Shown: piece after piece, positions 43,860-52,970 of the stretch
Layout of the letters: each line of letters opens with the position of its first letter
Position numbering within the stretch: the stretch's first letter is position 1
Origin: Aliamphritea ceti
Lineage (GTDB): Bacteria; Pseudomonadota; Gammaproteobacteria; Pseudomonadales; Balneatricaceae
NCBI RefSeq assembly: GCF_024347215.1
Contig: NZ_AP025282.1
Coordinates: 1,550,001 to 1,614,000, forward strand
Reading direction: 5' to 3'
Length of the DNA: 64,000 bases
Translations under genes and position numbers: made by a program
Notes under the pieces: model-generated
What the model was told of the DNA's origin: nothing
What the model saw: the letters and a program-made list of their open reading frames with translations, nothing else
Databases searched by the model: none

Positions 43860-44690
43860 ATGAAAATGGGATTGCAGCAAATACTGATTAAAGATGTCGC
43901 CGGTAAACAGTTTTCAGGAGCTTGTAGCCGCTCTGCGTCGGGTAATCAGGTGCGCCGACGAACATCCCGGTCGTTATTGTTCTCATCAGTATTGCTGGCC
44001 AGCAGTATGGCTTCAGTACAGAGTCAGGCGCAGTCTGATGAAAGCTATGAGCGCCAACTGGGCAGTCATCAGCATGGTGAAGCTCATTTGGATGTTGTGT
44101 TGGAAGGTGAGCAACTGGTTCTGAGTTTTTTAACACCGGCGGCAAACATTGTTGGCTTTGAGTATGCACCGAAAACTGAAGCAGAAAAGGCACAGGTAGC
44201 AACAGCCCGTAAGCAGTTACTGGATATCGAAAGCTGGCTGGAATTACCAAAGGCTGCTGGTTGTCAATTGTTGCAAGCGGAGTTCACGGAGTCGGGTGAA
44301 GAGCACGGCGATCACGACGAGCATGAAGATCATGGTGATCATGAAGATCACGACGAGCATGAAGGTCACAAAGGTCATGATGACCACAAAGCTCACGACG
44401 ATCATGATGACCACAAAGCTCATGATTATCATGAAGAACATAGAGCTCATGACGATCATGAAGAACACAAAGCTCATGATGATCATAAACATGAAGAGCA
44501 TGCAGATACGCACAGTGACTGGCGTTTTGAATATAAATTGAAATGTTCTGACAGTCAGGCGGTCACATACTTTGATGTAGGTTTATTTGCAAAATATCCG
44601 GCACTTGAGGATATTCGGGTACAAGCTGTTGGTATGCAGCAACAAGGTCTGAAAACGCTGACGCCGGCCAACTTGCGGTTTGAGTTTTAA
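43860..44690 (+). CDS. zrgA: ZrgA-like periplasmic zinc-binding protein (DUF2796)
   Basis: 276 residues. An unusually long basic N-terminus precedes the hydrophobic signal segment (SLLFSSVLLASSMASVQSQA), so a later start is possible. The DUF2796 core starts at GSHQHGEAHLDVVLEG. Residues about 145-215 are a His/Asp/Glu/Lys low-complexity region with roughly 25 histidines, expected to bind zinc. A zinc system of this type (zrg) is known in Vibrio. A Zur-like box lies upstream and a terminator right after, which should keep this protein in excess over the ABC proteins downstream. Confidence 0.85.
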   Translation: MKMGLQQILIKDVAGKQFSGACSRSASGNQVRRRTSRSLLFSSVLLASSMASVQSQAQSDESYERQLGSHQHGEAHLDVVLEGEQLVLSFLTPAANIVGFEYAPKTEAEKAQVATARKQLLDIESWLELPKAAGCQLLQAEFTESGEEHGDHDEHEDHGDHEDHDEHEGHKGHDDHKAHDDHDDHKAHDYHEEHRAHDDHEEHKAHDDHKHEEHADTHSDWRFEYKLKCSDSQAVTYFDVGLFAKYPALEDIRVQAVGMQQQGLKTLTPANLRFEF

Positions 44691-44711
44691 CTGGAAGTCT
44701 TGATGTGTAAT

Positions 44712-44739
44712 ACGGTCAGCCATTGCTGGCCGTTTTTTT
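44712..44739 (+). terminator. Terminator between zrgA and the ABC genes
   Basis: 9-bp stem ACGGTCAGC/GCTGGCCGT (one G-T) with a 4-base loop and seven T. The ABC gene begins only 28 bases later, so partial read-through is likely. Confidence 0.85.
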
Positions 44740-44766
44740 AGTTGTGATGTTTTTCTGAGTAAATAC

Positions 44767-45453
44767 ATGATTCTGACACTGAGTGATATTCGTTTTGGCT
44801 GGCAAAATCAGCCTTCACTGATCGATATTTCAGATTTTAGTTTGTCCCGTGGTGAAAAGGTGTTTCTGCACGGGCCTTCAGGCAGTGGTAAAAGTACGCT
44901 GTTGAATCTTATTACCGGCATTCAGCAGCCACAAAGTGGCAGTGTTCAGGTATTGGAACAGTCATTAAACGCATTAGGCAGCCGGCAGCGGGACAGCTTC
45001 AGAGCGGACCATATGGGCCTGATATTCCAACAGTTTAATCTGCTGCCTTATCTTTCGGTTCTGGATAACGTGCTCTTGCCCTGCGGATTCTCTGCGCAGC
45101 GCAAGCAACGGGTGCTTGATACTCATGGTACTGAAACCAATGGCGCTGAAGCATTGCTGAGCCGGCTCGGCCTTGCAGATCTGATGACAAGAGAAGTTGC
45201 TCAGTTGAGTATTGGTCAGCAGCAGCGGGTAGCGGCAGCACGAGCGCTAATAGGTCAGCCGGAGCTGATCATTGCTGACGAGCCAACATCGGCGCTGGAT
45301 GCAGATAGCCGTGACAGGTTTATTGATTTACTGGCTGAACAATGTGAGATCAGCAACAGCAGTTTACTCTTCGTTAGTCATGACTTATCACTGGCGCATC
45401 ATTTTGACCGCAGCATTGCTCTGGCTGAATTAAATAGCGGAGGTACGTGCTAA
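44767..45453 (+). CDS. ABC transporter ATP-binding protein (LolD/MacB type)
   Basis: 228 residues. Walker A GPSGSGKST, signature LSIGQQQRVAAARAL, Walker B LIIADEPTSALD and H-loop VSHD are intact. It belongs to the type VII group that pairs with FtsX-like permeases. In the zinc locus it may drive a periplasmic mechanotransmission step rather than classical import; that is inference. Its stop overlaps the permease ATG (TAATG). Confidence 0.92.
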   Translation: MILTLSDIRFGWQNQPSLIDISDFSLSRGEKVFLHGPSGSGKSTLLNLITGIQQPQSGSVQVLEQSLNALGSRQRDSFRADHMGLIFQQFNLLPYLSVLDNVLLPCGFSAQRKQRVLDTHGTETNGAEALLSRLGLADLMTREVAQLSIGQQQRVAAARALIGQPELIIADEPTSALDADSRDRFIDLLAEQCEISNSSLLFVSHDLSLAHHFDRSIALAELNSGGTC

Positions 45454-46709
45454 TGCTTTTGTTTCGTATAGCAGCTAAAAGTCTACTTAACCGACGTACC
45501 TCAGTACTCTTAACGATTATTTCTATTGCTGTGAGTGTGGCGCTGTTACTGGGTGTGGAAAAGATCAGAGACCAGGCGAAGCAAAGTTTTACCAACACTA
45601 TCTCCGGTACTGACCTTATTATTGGTGCCCGGTCTGGCTCCGTGCAGTTATTACTTTATTCTGTATTCCGGATTGGTGATGCCAGTAACAATATTACCTG
45701 GCAGAGCTACCAGGACATTGCCGGGCATTCCCGGGTGGCCTGGACGATACCCATTTCTTTGGGGGACTCTCACCGGGGGTATCGGGTTGTCGGTACGAAT
45801 ACGGATTATTTCAAACATTATAAATATGGCCGTAAACAACCCTTGGTGTTTTCTGCAGGGAATGAATTTAACAAGCTACATGACGTAGTGCTTGGCGCAG
45901 AGGTTGCCAAGCAGTTGAATTATCGTCTGGGTGATGAGCTGGTTGTTGCGCATGGCACAGGAAATGCCAGTTTTGCTAAGCACGAAGATCAGCCTTTTCA
46001 TGTCAGTGGCATTCTGGAGCCTACAGGCACACCGGTAGACCGTGCACTGTATGTTAGTCTTGAGGCTATTGAAGCGATTCATGTGGACTGGAAGTCCGGA
46101 GCATATTTACCAGGATCCGGTGGCGATAAAAAACTGGTGGCTGAAGAATTACAGCCGGAAGCGATTACAGCTATTTTAGTTGGACTGAAATCTAAGGTTT
46201 CAACTTTCCAGCTGCAGAGAGCGGTAAATAATTATCGGAAGGAACCGCTGCTGGCAATACTTCCCGGAGTAGCACTACAACAGTTATGGAGTATGCTGAG
46301 TGTGGCTGAAAATGCCATGCTGGTGATCTCCGCCTGTGTGGTTTTATCAGGCTTGTTTGGCATGTTGACGGTATTATTAAGCGGACTTAATGAACGTCGA
46401 CGGGAAATGGCGATCTTACGATCTGTAGGTGCGCGTCCGGCGCATATATATTGTTTACTGGTAATGGAAACCTGTTTGCTGACATTGCTGGGTATTTTGC
46501 TGGGAACTGGCTTATTATTTATGGTTTTGGCGGCAGGTTTGAATTTGCTGGAAACTGAGTTTGGCTTATATCTGCAACTTACCTGGCTGAGTTTACATGA
46601 GCTTGGATTGCTCGGAGCTATTTTTGTCGCGGGTTTATGTACCGGTTTAATACCGGGCTATAGGGCTTACCGTTATTCACTGGCTGACGGTATGACTATT
46701 CGTATTTAA
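45453..46709 (+). CDS. FtsX/MacB-like ABC permease
   Basis: 418 residues from ATG 45453; GGAGG is 9 bases upstream. One N-terminal helix, a large periplasmic domain (about 45-270) and three C-terminal helices: the FtsX-like layout. The MREMAILRSVGA-type coupling helix is present as EMAILRSVGARP. Partner of the preceding ATPase. Conserved beside ZrgA/DUF2796 and DUF3299 genes in related bacteria. Confidence 0.9.
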   Translation: MLLFRIAAKSLLNRRTSVLLTIISIAVSVALLLGVEKIRDQAKQSFTNTISGTDLIIGARSGSVQLLLYSVFRIGDASNNITWQSYQDIAGHSRVAWTIPISLGDSHRGYRVVGTNTDYFKHYKYGRKQPLVFSAGNEFNKLHDVVLGAEVAKQLNYRLGDELVVAHGTGNASFAKHEDQPFHVSGILEPTGTPVDRALYVSLEAIEAIHVDWKSGAYLPGSGGDKKLVAEELQPEAITAILVGLKSKVSTFQLQRAVNNYRKEPLLAILPGVALQQLWSMLSVAENAMLVISACVVLSGLFGMLTVLLSGLNERRREMAILRSVGARPAHIYCLLVMETCLLTLLGILLGTGLLFMVLAAGLNLLETEFGLYLQLTWLSLHELGLLGAIFVAGLCTGLIPGYRAYRYSLADGMTIRI

Positions 46710-46739
46710 TGACTGATATTTATCTGATGGAGTAACCGG

Positions 46740-47294
46740 GTGTTTAAATTCTGTCTGTCCGCTTTGCTGGCGGCTTTACTGTGGATCTCATTACCTCTGA
46801 CTGCAAGCGCAGCAGAGACATTCAATGGTGAGCCGGTTGAAGAACTCGACTGGGAAGTATTAATGCCAGCGGATTACAACATCGAAGCTATTTTTGCTGC
46901 CAGTGCCGATCAGTACAGCAGCCTGGATGATTTCGACCCGTTAGCAGATATTAAATTTAAAGCGATGATGCAAGCACTGAGTTCGGCGCCAGTGGTGCCT
47001 GAAATGGACGGCAAGATGATTCGTATTCCCGGTTTTGTCGTACCGCTGAGTGAAGAAGGTTCCCGGGTGACGGAGTTCTTTTTAGTACCGTATTTTGGTG
47101 CTTGTATCCATGTGCCGCCACCGCCTTCAAATCAGATGATTCATGTAGCGTTTGAACCAGGTACGAATGTTGAAAATCTGTATGACGCTGTCTGGGTAAC
47201 CGGAAAGTTAAAAGTCGCGACGGTTGCTCATGATTTGGGAACCGCCGGATATGTCATGGATGCATTTCAGATTGAGCCTTACGAAGAGGGCTAA
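46740..47294 (+). CDS. DUF3299 exported protein of the zinc locus
   Basis: 184 residues; GTG start at 46740 with GGAG upstream. Signal peptide cleaved near TASAAETF. The DUF3299 core has RIPGFVVPLS, FFLVPYFGACIHVPPPPSNQMIHV; the Cys and His cluster in the latter could bind metal. Travels with the zrg-type ABC genes. Its TAA touches the stop of the converging pbpG with no spacer. Confidence 0.85.
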   Translation: MFKFCLSALLAALLWISLPLTASAAETFNGEPVEELDWEVLMPADYNIEAIFAASADQYSSLDDFDPLADIKFKAMMQALSSAPVVPEMDGKMIRIPGFVVPLSEEGSRVTEFFLVPYFGACIHVPPPPSNQMIHVAFEPGTNVENLYDAVWVTGKLKVATVAHDLGTAGYVMDAFQIEPYEEG

Positions 47295-48212
47295 TCAGCT
47301 TTCGTTAGCAGCTAATTGTGTTGCTTGTCTTTCTTTATACAGTGCCAGCTGTTTTTTCTCATAGTTACGGGCATTCTGGCTGACTTTGCCCGTTTCACCT
47401 TTTGTTAGCCATCGTTTTACCCGCCCAGCATCGCCTATGGGAGTCCGTTTTCCGTATGAATTCAGGAATACCATTGCCAGTTTTTTACCTTTAACTTCCG
47501 TCACCATTACCAGGCAACGCCCGGCAATATCTAAGTATCCGGTCTTAGTGATATCTATTGGCCAGCTGGTGCGATGTACCAGAGGGTTGGTATTACCGTA
47601 GCCAAGACGGTAGCGAGGGCCTTTGAAGTTAGCTGTGAACTGGCCGGTAGTACTGAATTCACGAAGTTTAGGGTACTTAGCCGCCGCCAGAGCCATTTTC
47701 GCCAAATCTGATGCCGTTGCTACATTGTTGGGCGATAAACCGCTTGGGTCTGCAAAGCGGGTTTGATTCATGCCCAGCTCTGCGGCCTTATCATTCATTG
47801 CCTGAACAAAGGCTTTGCTGCCACCCGGATAGTTAGTTGCCAGCGTCATTGACGCAAAGTTCTCTGAAGACATCAGGGCGATCCGCAGCGCATCTTTACG
47901 GCGCAGGCGGGAGTCTATTCGGATACGGCTGTAATAGTTATTAATGGCTTGCTTGTCAGCTTTAGTGAAGGTGATGTATTCGTTCAGATCCTGTTCGGCA
48001 TCCAGAATAACCATTGCCGTCATTATTTTTGTGACAGAGGCAATCGGTACCTGCATATCGGCATTCTTTAGCAACAGCGGATCGGTTTCATTGTCAGCAA
48101 GTACAGCGACGCTGACAGAAGCAAGTTGAGGGAGTTTTTCGGAAGAGGACTGTGTACCAGCCTGAATACAAGCACTAAAAAATATAACTATTGAAAAAAG
48201 TGCTGATCGCAT
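47295..48212 (-). CDS. pbpG: D-alanyl-D-alanine endopeptidase (PBP7)
   Basis: 305 residues from the ATG at 48212, 8 bases after AAAGG; an ATG two codons earlier is too close to it. Signal peptide MRSALFSIVIFFSACIQA. Penicillin-binding motifs: SVTK (59-62), SEN (116-118) and KTG within ITKTGYLDIAG. Cuts peptidoglycan cross-links in the periplasm. Confidence 0.93.
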   Translation of the reverse strand: MRSALFSIVIFFSACIQAGTQSSSEKLPQLASVSVAVLADNETDPLLLKNADMQVPIASVTKIMTAMVILDAEQDLNEYITFTKADKQAINNYYSRIRIDSRLRRKDALRIALMSSENFASMTLATNYPGGSKAFVQAMNDKAAELGMNQTRFADPSGLSPNNVATASDLAKMALAAAKYPKLREFSTTGQFTANFKGPRYRLGYGNTNPLVHRTSWPIDITKTGYLDIAGRCLVMVTEVKGKKLAMVFLNSYGKRTPIGDAGRVKRWLTKGETGKVSQNARNYEKKQLALYKERQATQLAANES

Positions 48213-48507
48213 AGTCATTGCCTTTGAACACGTGTTAGAAATTGGGTAATGCACGTGGTGCAGTATTAATGCACAGATGTAAAAAGAAAAACGACACACC
48301 GTTCAATATACCCAATATGGTGAGTAATGAAAGATTTTGTTAAGTTTTTGTACACCGTTAAGTCTGTGTAAGACCACCTGAGAGCGAATTGGTGCCATTG
48401 CCGTTATAAAGGAAAGGTCAGACCGGTCGTAAAATATTTCAGACCAGAAATGTAGCTTTGCGTAAAATTGCCGGTTTTTATCTGCGGTTAGATATGGAGC
48501 ATTACCA

Positions 48508-49446
48508 GTGGAGCAGATTGTCCCGTTAATTTTAGAGTCTGGCCGAACGGCCGTTGATATGGCCCTGTATCTGTTGATGCCGGTAATGGTAGTCATGCTG
48601 GCACTGATGAAGTTGCTGGAGGCTAAGGGGGTACTGGCATTCATAGCCAATCTGTTGTCACCTCTGTTACGGATATTTGGTATCCCCGGTATGGGTGTAT
48701 TTGCCATCGTTAAGATTCTGTTTGTCAGCTTTTCAGCACCGATTGCGACTCTGGCGGTTATGGATAAAGACGGTACCGCCCGGCGTTCAATTGCGGCAAC
48801 ACTGGCTGTAGTACTGACTTTGTCGCAAGCCAATGTAGTGTTTCCCCTGGCAGCAGTGGGTCTTGATCTGGGCGTTATGATGCTGACATCTGTAGTGGGT
48901 GGTCTGGTCGCCGCCAGCGCTACCTATTACTGGTTTGCCCGACAGCCTGTCTGGGATGATGGCGATCAGAAAGACCATGCGGTAGAAGCAGAAAAGCCAG
49001 AGCCGAAGAGCATCATGCAGATTATGTCTGACGGTGGTCAGGAAGGTATTAAAATCGTTATCAGTTCGATTCCTTTACTGATACTGGCTATATGTCTGGT
49101 GAATGTGCTGAAGCTTACCGGTGCCATTGAGGGCATTACCTGGTTGTTATCTCCACTGCTGGAGTTACTGGCGTTACCGGAAGCTGCGGTATTACCTATT
49201 GTGACTAAGTTTATTGCCGGTGGCACGGCGATGATGGGGGTAACACTGGATCTGCTGGATCAGGGAGCGCTGACAGTGACGGATCTCAACCGGATTGCAG
49301 GCTTCGCTATTAATCCGTTCGATGTTGTTGGCGTAGCTATTATTATTTCTGCCGGCAAGCGGGTAAGGCAAGTCGCGAAAGCTGCCATGCTTGGAGCCGC
49401 AATAGGGGTGCTCGTTCGTGGCGTGCTACATCTACTAATTTTTTAA
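48508..49446 (+). CDS. Nucleoside-recognition (Gate) domain membrane protein
   Basis: 312 residues; GTG start with GGAG upstream. About eight membrane helices in two Gate-like halves (LLMPVMVVMLALMKLLEAKG... and IPLLILAICLVNVLKLTG...), resembling SpmA/SpmB-YjiH-type proteins. FINPFDVVG-type phrase (AINPFDVVGVAII) in the second half. Substrate unknown; probably a transporter. Confidence 0.82.
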   Translation: MEQIVPLILESGRTAVDMALYLLMPVMVVMLALMKLLEAKGVLAFIANLLSPLLRIFGIPGMGVFAIVKILFVSFSAPIATLAVMDKDGTARRSIAATLAVVLTLSQANVVFPLAAVGLDLGVMMLTSVVGGLVAASATYYWFARQPVWDDGDQKDHAVEAEKPEPKSIMQIMSDGGQEGIKIVISSIPLLILAICLVNVLKLTGAIEGITWLLSPLLELLALPEAAVLPIVTKFIAGGTAMMGVTLDLLDQGALTVTDLNRIAGFAINPFDVVGVAIIISAGKRVRQVAKAAMLGAAIGVLVRGVLHLLIF

Positions 49447-49686
49447 TGTGCTTGGCAGAACTAATCACGGGGCCAAAATTTTATAAGTTAGTGTCACTGC
49501 TAACTCTGATGGGTAATAGGTTTAGTGCTTTCAATTCTTTATTTTTAATATTGTCTGATGTTGCCCAGTGTTGCCAATTAGGCGCCAGTATTGAAAAGCT
49601 GAGGAAGTTACTGCGGTAGCTATCAACTGGGTGTAAGATTTTGTCAGAAACTGAAAATAACAGCGTACTGATAAAAGACTTTAATC

Positions 49687-50832
49687 GTGCATATAGATTC
49701 AAAATTACCAAAAGTCGGCACAACGATCTTTACCCGAATGTCGCAACTGGCAGCCGAAAAAAATGCTATCAATCTTTCACAGGGGTTTCCTGACTTTGAC
49801 AGTCCACGTGAATTACTGGAACGGGTTAATTTTTATCTGCAACAAGGGCTGAATCAGTATGCGCCGATGACAGGGGCACCTTCTTTACGTCAGGCTATTG
49901 CTGAGAAAACCCAGCGTTGCTACGACGTGCTGCCGGATGCTGAATCTGAAATTACTGTTACCAGTGGTGCGACAGAAGCCATTTTTGCTGCGATCAGTGC
50001 TGTGATTCGTCAGGGCGATGAGGTGATTGTGTTTGATCCGGCCTACGACAGTTATGAACCGGCGATAGAGCTGAATGGTGGTACGGCTGTACATTTGCAG
50101 TTGAACAGTGGTGATTTTAGTTTACCACTCGATACGTTGGCTCAGGCAATTAACACCCGTACCCGGATGGTGATTATTAACTCTCCGCATAACCCCAGTG
50201 GAGCAGTACTGAGTGAAACTGAGCTGGACGGTCTGGAAAAGCTATTAGCCGGCACCGAAATATTGCTGCTCAGTGATGAAGTGTACGAGCATATTTATTT
50301 TAATGGCAGTCAGCATCACAGTGTACTTACCCGACCTGCTTTGGCTAGCCGCAGCTTTGTGGTGTCTTCTTTCGGAAAAACCTTACATACCACCGGCTGG
50401 AAGCTTGGGTATTGCGTGGCGCCTGAGGCGCTGAGTAAGGAATTGCGTAAGGTTCATCAGTATCTGACGTTCAGTTCGGTACATCCTATGCAGTGTGCCG
50501 TTGCAGATTATCTGCAGACGCATCCGGAGCATTATCTGCAGTTGCCGGCATTTTATGAAGCCAAGCGGGACCTGTTCTGTTCACTGATGCAAAAAAGCCG
50601 TTTTAAGTTTTCGACTACGGCCGGTACTTATTTTCAGCTGATGGATTATTCAGCGATAGATGACCAGAAAAGTGATATTGAGTTTGCTGACTGGCTGACA
50701 GAGCAGGGTGTTGCGGCAATCCCCATTTCAGTCTTTTATCAACAGCCGCCGGCGCAGAAACTTATCCGTTTTTGTTTTGCCAAAGAAGACAATACTCTTG
50801 AGAAGGCCGCGGAAATATTATGCAAAATTTAG
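49687..50832 (+). CDS. Methionine/glutamine-type aminotransferase (YbdL-like)
   Basis: 381 residues; GTG start at 49687. Class I PLP enzyme: NLSQGFPDFD start, PLP Lys in SSFGKTLHTTGWKLGY, substrate Arg near LIRFCFAK. YbdL/KAT-type enzymes transaminate methionine and aromatic amino acids with glutamine-family donors. It overlaps the omega-amidase gene by 13 bases, a pairing seen for glutamine transaminase K and omega-amidase: the amidase removes the alpha-ketoglutaramate produced. Confidence 0.92.
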   Translation: MHIDSKLPKVGTTIFTRMSQLAAEKNAINLSQGFPDFDSPRELLERVNFYLQQGLNQYAPMTGAPSLRQAIAEKTQRCYDVLPDAESEITVTSGATEAIFAAISAVIRQGDEVIVFDPAYDSYEPAIELNGGTAVHLQLNSGDFSLPLDTLAQAINTRTRMVIINSPHNPSGAVLSETELDGLEKLLAGTEILLLSDEVYEHIYFNGSQHHSVLTRPALASRSFVVSSFGKTLHTTGWKLGYCVAPEALSKELRKVHQYLTFSSVHPMQCAVADYLQTHPEHYLQLPAFYEAKRDLFCSLMQKSRFKFSTTAGTYFQLMDYSAIDDQKSDIEFADWLTEQGVAAIPISVFYQQPPAQKLIRFCFAKEDNTLEKAAEILCKI

Positions 50833-51614
50833 TTCAGGACGAATTGACCGTTGTACTGGTTCAGCCAGATATTAAGTGGCAGAGCCCGGCACAGAACTGT
50901 GAAATGTATGTACGCATGCTGGATGAACATTCAGCCAAGGCTGATGTGATAGTGCTCCCTGAAATGTTTGCCACTGGTTTTTCTATGGATAGCCGTAAAG
51001 CGGCCCAGAATATGGATGGTGAAAGTATCGTTTGGATGAAGCAACAGGCGGCACAGCGAAATGCTGCTGTCTGTGGCAGCCTGGCAATTATTGAGGATGG
51101 TGAATACTACAACCGGATGCTCTGGGTTGAGCCTGATGGTAGCGTTCAGTTTTACGATAAACGTCATCTGTTCCGCATGGCAGGCGAACACGAGCGTTAC
51201 CAGAGCGGGGAAGGTCGTGTTGTGGTCAACTTTCGTGGCTGGGATATATTACTGCAAGTGTGTTATGACTTACGTTTTCCTGTTTATTCACGCAACCGCA
51301 ATGACTATGATCTGGCGTTGTATGTGGCAAACTGGCCAGCGGTACGCCGCTATCCGTGGCGGACATTATTAGCTGCCAGAGCAATTGAGAACCTTTGTTA
51401 TGTTGTTGGTGTAAACCGGGTAGGGGTAGATGCCAATCAGCTTGAATACAGCGGAGACAGTATGCTGTTGGATTTCAAAGGCGAAATTATGTGTGATGAG
51501 GTGCAGGGTAAAAGCTTCTGCGCCAGTAAAACTTTATTAAAAACAGATCTACTGGCGTTTCGGGAGCAATTCCCTGCTTATCAGGATGCCGATGATTTCA
51601 CACTGACGCTGTAA
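50820..51614 (+). CDS. Omega-amidase (YafV/Nit2-like)
   Basis: 264 residues, carbon-nitrogen hydrolase fold with triad Glu in VLPEMFATGF, Lys in YDKRHLF and Cys in CYDLRFPVYSRN. Hydrolyses alpha-ketoglutaramate and related omega-amides to alpha-keto acids. Translationally coupled to the aminotransferase; together they form a methionine-salvage/glutamine transaminase-amidase unit. Confidence 0.92.
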   Translation: MQNLVQDELTVVLVQPDIKWQSPAQNCEMYVRMLDEHSAKADVIVLPEMFATGFSMDSRKAAQNMDGESIVWMKQQAAQRNAAVCGSLAIIEDGEYYNRMLWVEPDGSVQFYDKRHLFRMAGEHERYQSGEGRVVVNFRGWDILLQVCYDLRFPVYSRNRNDYDLALYVANWPAVRRYPWRTLLAARAIENLCYVVGVNRVGVDANQLEYSGDSMLLDFKGEIMCDEVQGKSFCASKTLLKTDLLAFREQFPAYQDADDFTLTL

Positions 51615-51650
51615 TTTCATTCGCCTGTTGTTGGTAAGGCTGCGTTGTTA

Positions 51651-52136
51651 TCAGTGAAGATGACGACGCAAGCTCTTTTGGTAGGTTGCTGTTTCTGCCA
51701 GACAATCCGGATATCCTTCAAACGCGCCATGCTGATGACTATGCTGCTTGAGTCGCTGAATAGATTCCTGCAGGTTAAGGCTCAGCGGGTAATATTCAGA
51801 TGCACTGCTTTTTGCCAGATCAATCAGTCGGTAGTGAATTGAGAGTAAGAAGTGTAATTCCAGATCGGTACGGCCACTGCGGCGACAACAGCCAGCAAGC
51901 CTTTGACCAGCGGTAATAAAATGTTTCAGGTGGGCAAAATCCTGCTGCTCAGTCTGGCAATCAAATAGCAACCACTCGGCGGCTTCAAAGCTACATCCCA
52001 GTACCCGAAAAGCGTCAGCCCACTGCTCTGCCTGCAAAAAAGAATCACCCTGCCGCATCCATTCATGCCAGTGACTGAGTACCTGATTTTCATCCTGAAG
52101 AAGTTGCTGGCGGTGAGTTTCGCAAAGAAAGCGCAT
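51651..52136 (-). CDS. Uncharacterised protein under a Fur box
   Basis: 161 residues, no signal or membrane segment, His/Gln/Cys-rich (about 12 His and 7 Cys). All-helical by composition, with LLFDCQTEQQDFAHLKHF and AGCCRRSGRTDLELHFLL. I recognise no family with certainty. A clean Fur box sits 31 bases (centre) before the start, so it should be induced by iron shortage. Could be a metal- or heme-related accessory protein; that is inference. Confidence 0.7.
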   Translation of the reverse strand: MRFLCETHRQQLLQDENQVLSHWHEWMRQGDSFLQAEQWADAFRVLGCSFEAAEWLLFDCQTEQQDFAHLKHFITAGQRLAGCCRRSGRTDLELHFLLSIHYRLIDLAKSSASEYYPLSLNLQESIQRLKQHSHQHGAFEGYPDCLAETATYQKSLRRHLH

Positions 52137-52565
52137 AGTTTTAATTCCGTAAATCTAAATGATAACGATTATCATATTTATGTAATCCTCAACTGTAAAG
52201 TGACATATGTCATTTTTATGGGTCTTACAGGTATAAACGGGAAAAAATTTCAAAATGAGTTTTGTTGCATATGCAACTGACCACTTGGTAAAAGCCGTGC
52301 TTAATAGGCATGTAACAGCAGTGAACGTGCCGCTAACACCTGAAAAATCTATTATTTCACAATAGTTAAAGTGTTTAAATTTTTCTTATAACTTATTGAA
52401 ATAAAGGAGATATATTGATTTTTAAGTTGTAATTCTGGCGACCTGACTAATACTTAGTGTCAACGCTGTATATGGAATGGACTCGTGTTAAGGCCTGTAC
52501 AGTTTGTAGGGCAACACCTATTACAAAGTGCTGTTTGCAGGTCTTACTGAGTATGGGGGTGATGT
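52137..52565. other. Gene-free divergent region
   Basis: 429 AT-rich bases between the Fur-linked gene (minus) and the PhnA-like gene (plus). Holds the Fur box near one end. No other motif recognised; a frame at 52065-52280 is a shadow. Confidence 0.55.
52159..52175 (-). promoter_or_regulatory. Fur box
   Basis: ATGATAACGATTATCAT: perfect 7-bp arms with a 3-base centre, matching the Fur core GATAAT-type repeats. It lies at the expected promoter of the 51651-52136 gene. Confidence 0.8.
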
Positions 52566-52970
52566 ATGTCCAGAGGACATGCTAAACATTATGAAGGTCA
52601 TTATGGCCTGTCGATGTTCGGTAAAGATTTAGTGCGCCGTTGCAGCGCACATTGTGAACTGTGTGACGCGCAGGGTGTGAAGCTGTCGGTGTATGAAGTA
52701 CCGCCGGTTCTGACTGAGCCTGATTATGATCACTGCATTATGATTTGTGGTACTTGTCAGAAGCAGATTATGCGGCCCAGGTTAATTGATCATAATCACT
52801 GGCGATGTCTGAATAACTCTATCTGGAGCGAAGTGGTTCCGGTCAAAATGCTGTCTGTCGCTATGCTTCGTTATATCAACCAGCAACATGCCTGGCCAGG
52901 AGCCTTACTGGAACAGGTATATCTGGATAACGATGAAGAGAAGTGGATAGAGCAGATAGAAATTTGCTGA
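52566..52970 (+). CDS. PhnA-like (YjdM) zinc-ribbon protein
   Basis: 134 residues. Two CxxC pairs (CELCDAQG and CGTCQKQI) and HNHWRCLNNSIWSE, matching the PhnA/YjdM family (typical phrase ENHWRCLNDSMWSEVPAVQ). Despite the name, PhnA is not part of phosphonate breakdown; its role is unclear. It starts with GGGGTGATGT upstream. Its stop codon is in a weak 14-base tandem repeat. Confidence 0.82.
   Translation: MSRGHAKHYEGHYGLSMFGKDLVRRCSAHCELCDAQGVKLSVYEVPPVLTEPDYDHCIMICGTCQKQIMRPRLIDHNHWRCLNNSIWSEVVPVKMLSVAMLRYINQQHAWPGALLEQVYLDNDEEKWIEQIEIC

Noticed and set aside
44244..44513. Minus-strand frame rich in Met/Ile/Phe
   Set aside because: Antisense shadow of the His/Asp repeat of the zinc-binding protein.
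43775..47294. Copper- or drug-efflux (MacAB) operon
   Set aside because: The His-rich DUF2796 protein, DUF3299 protein and Zur-like box fit a zinc locus better; there is no MacA-like adaptor.
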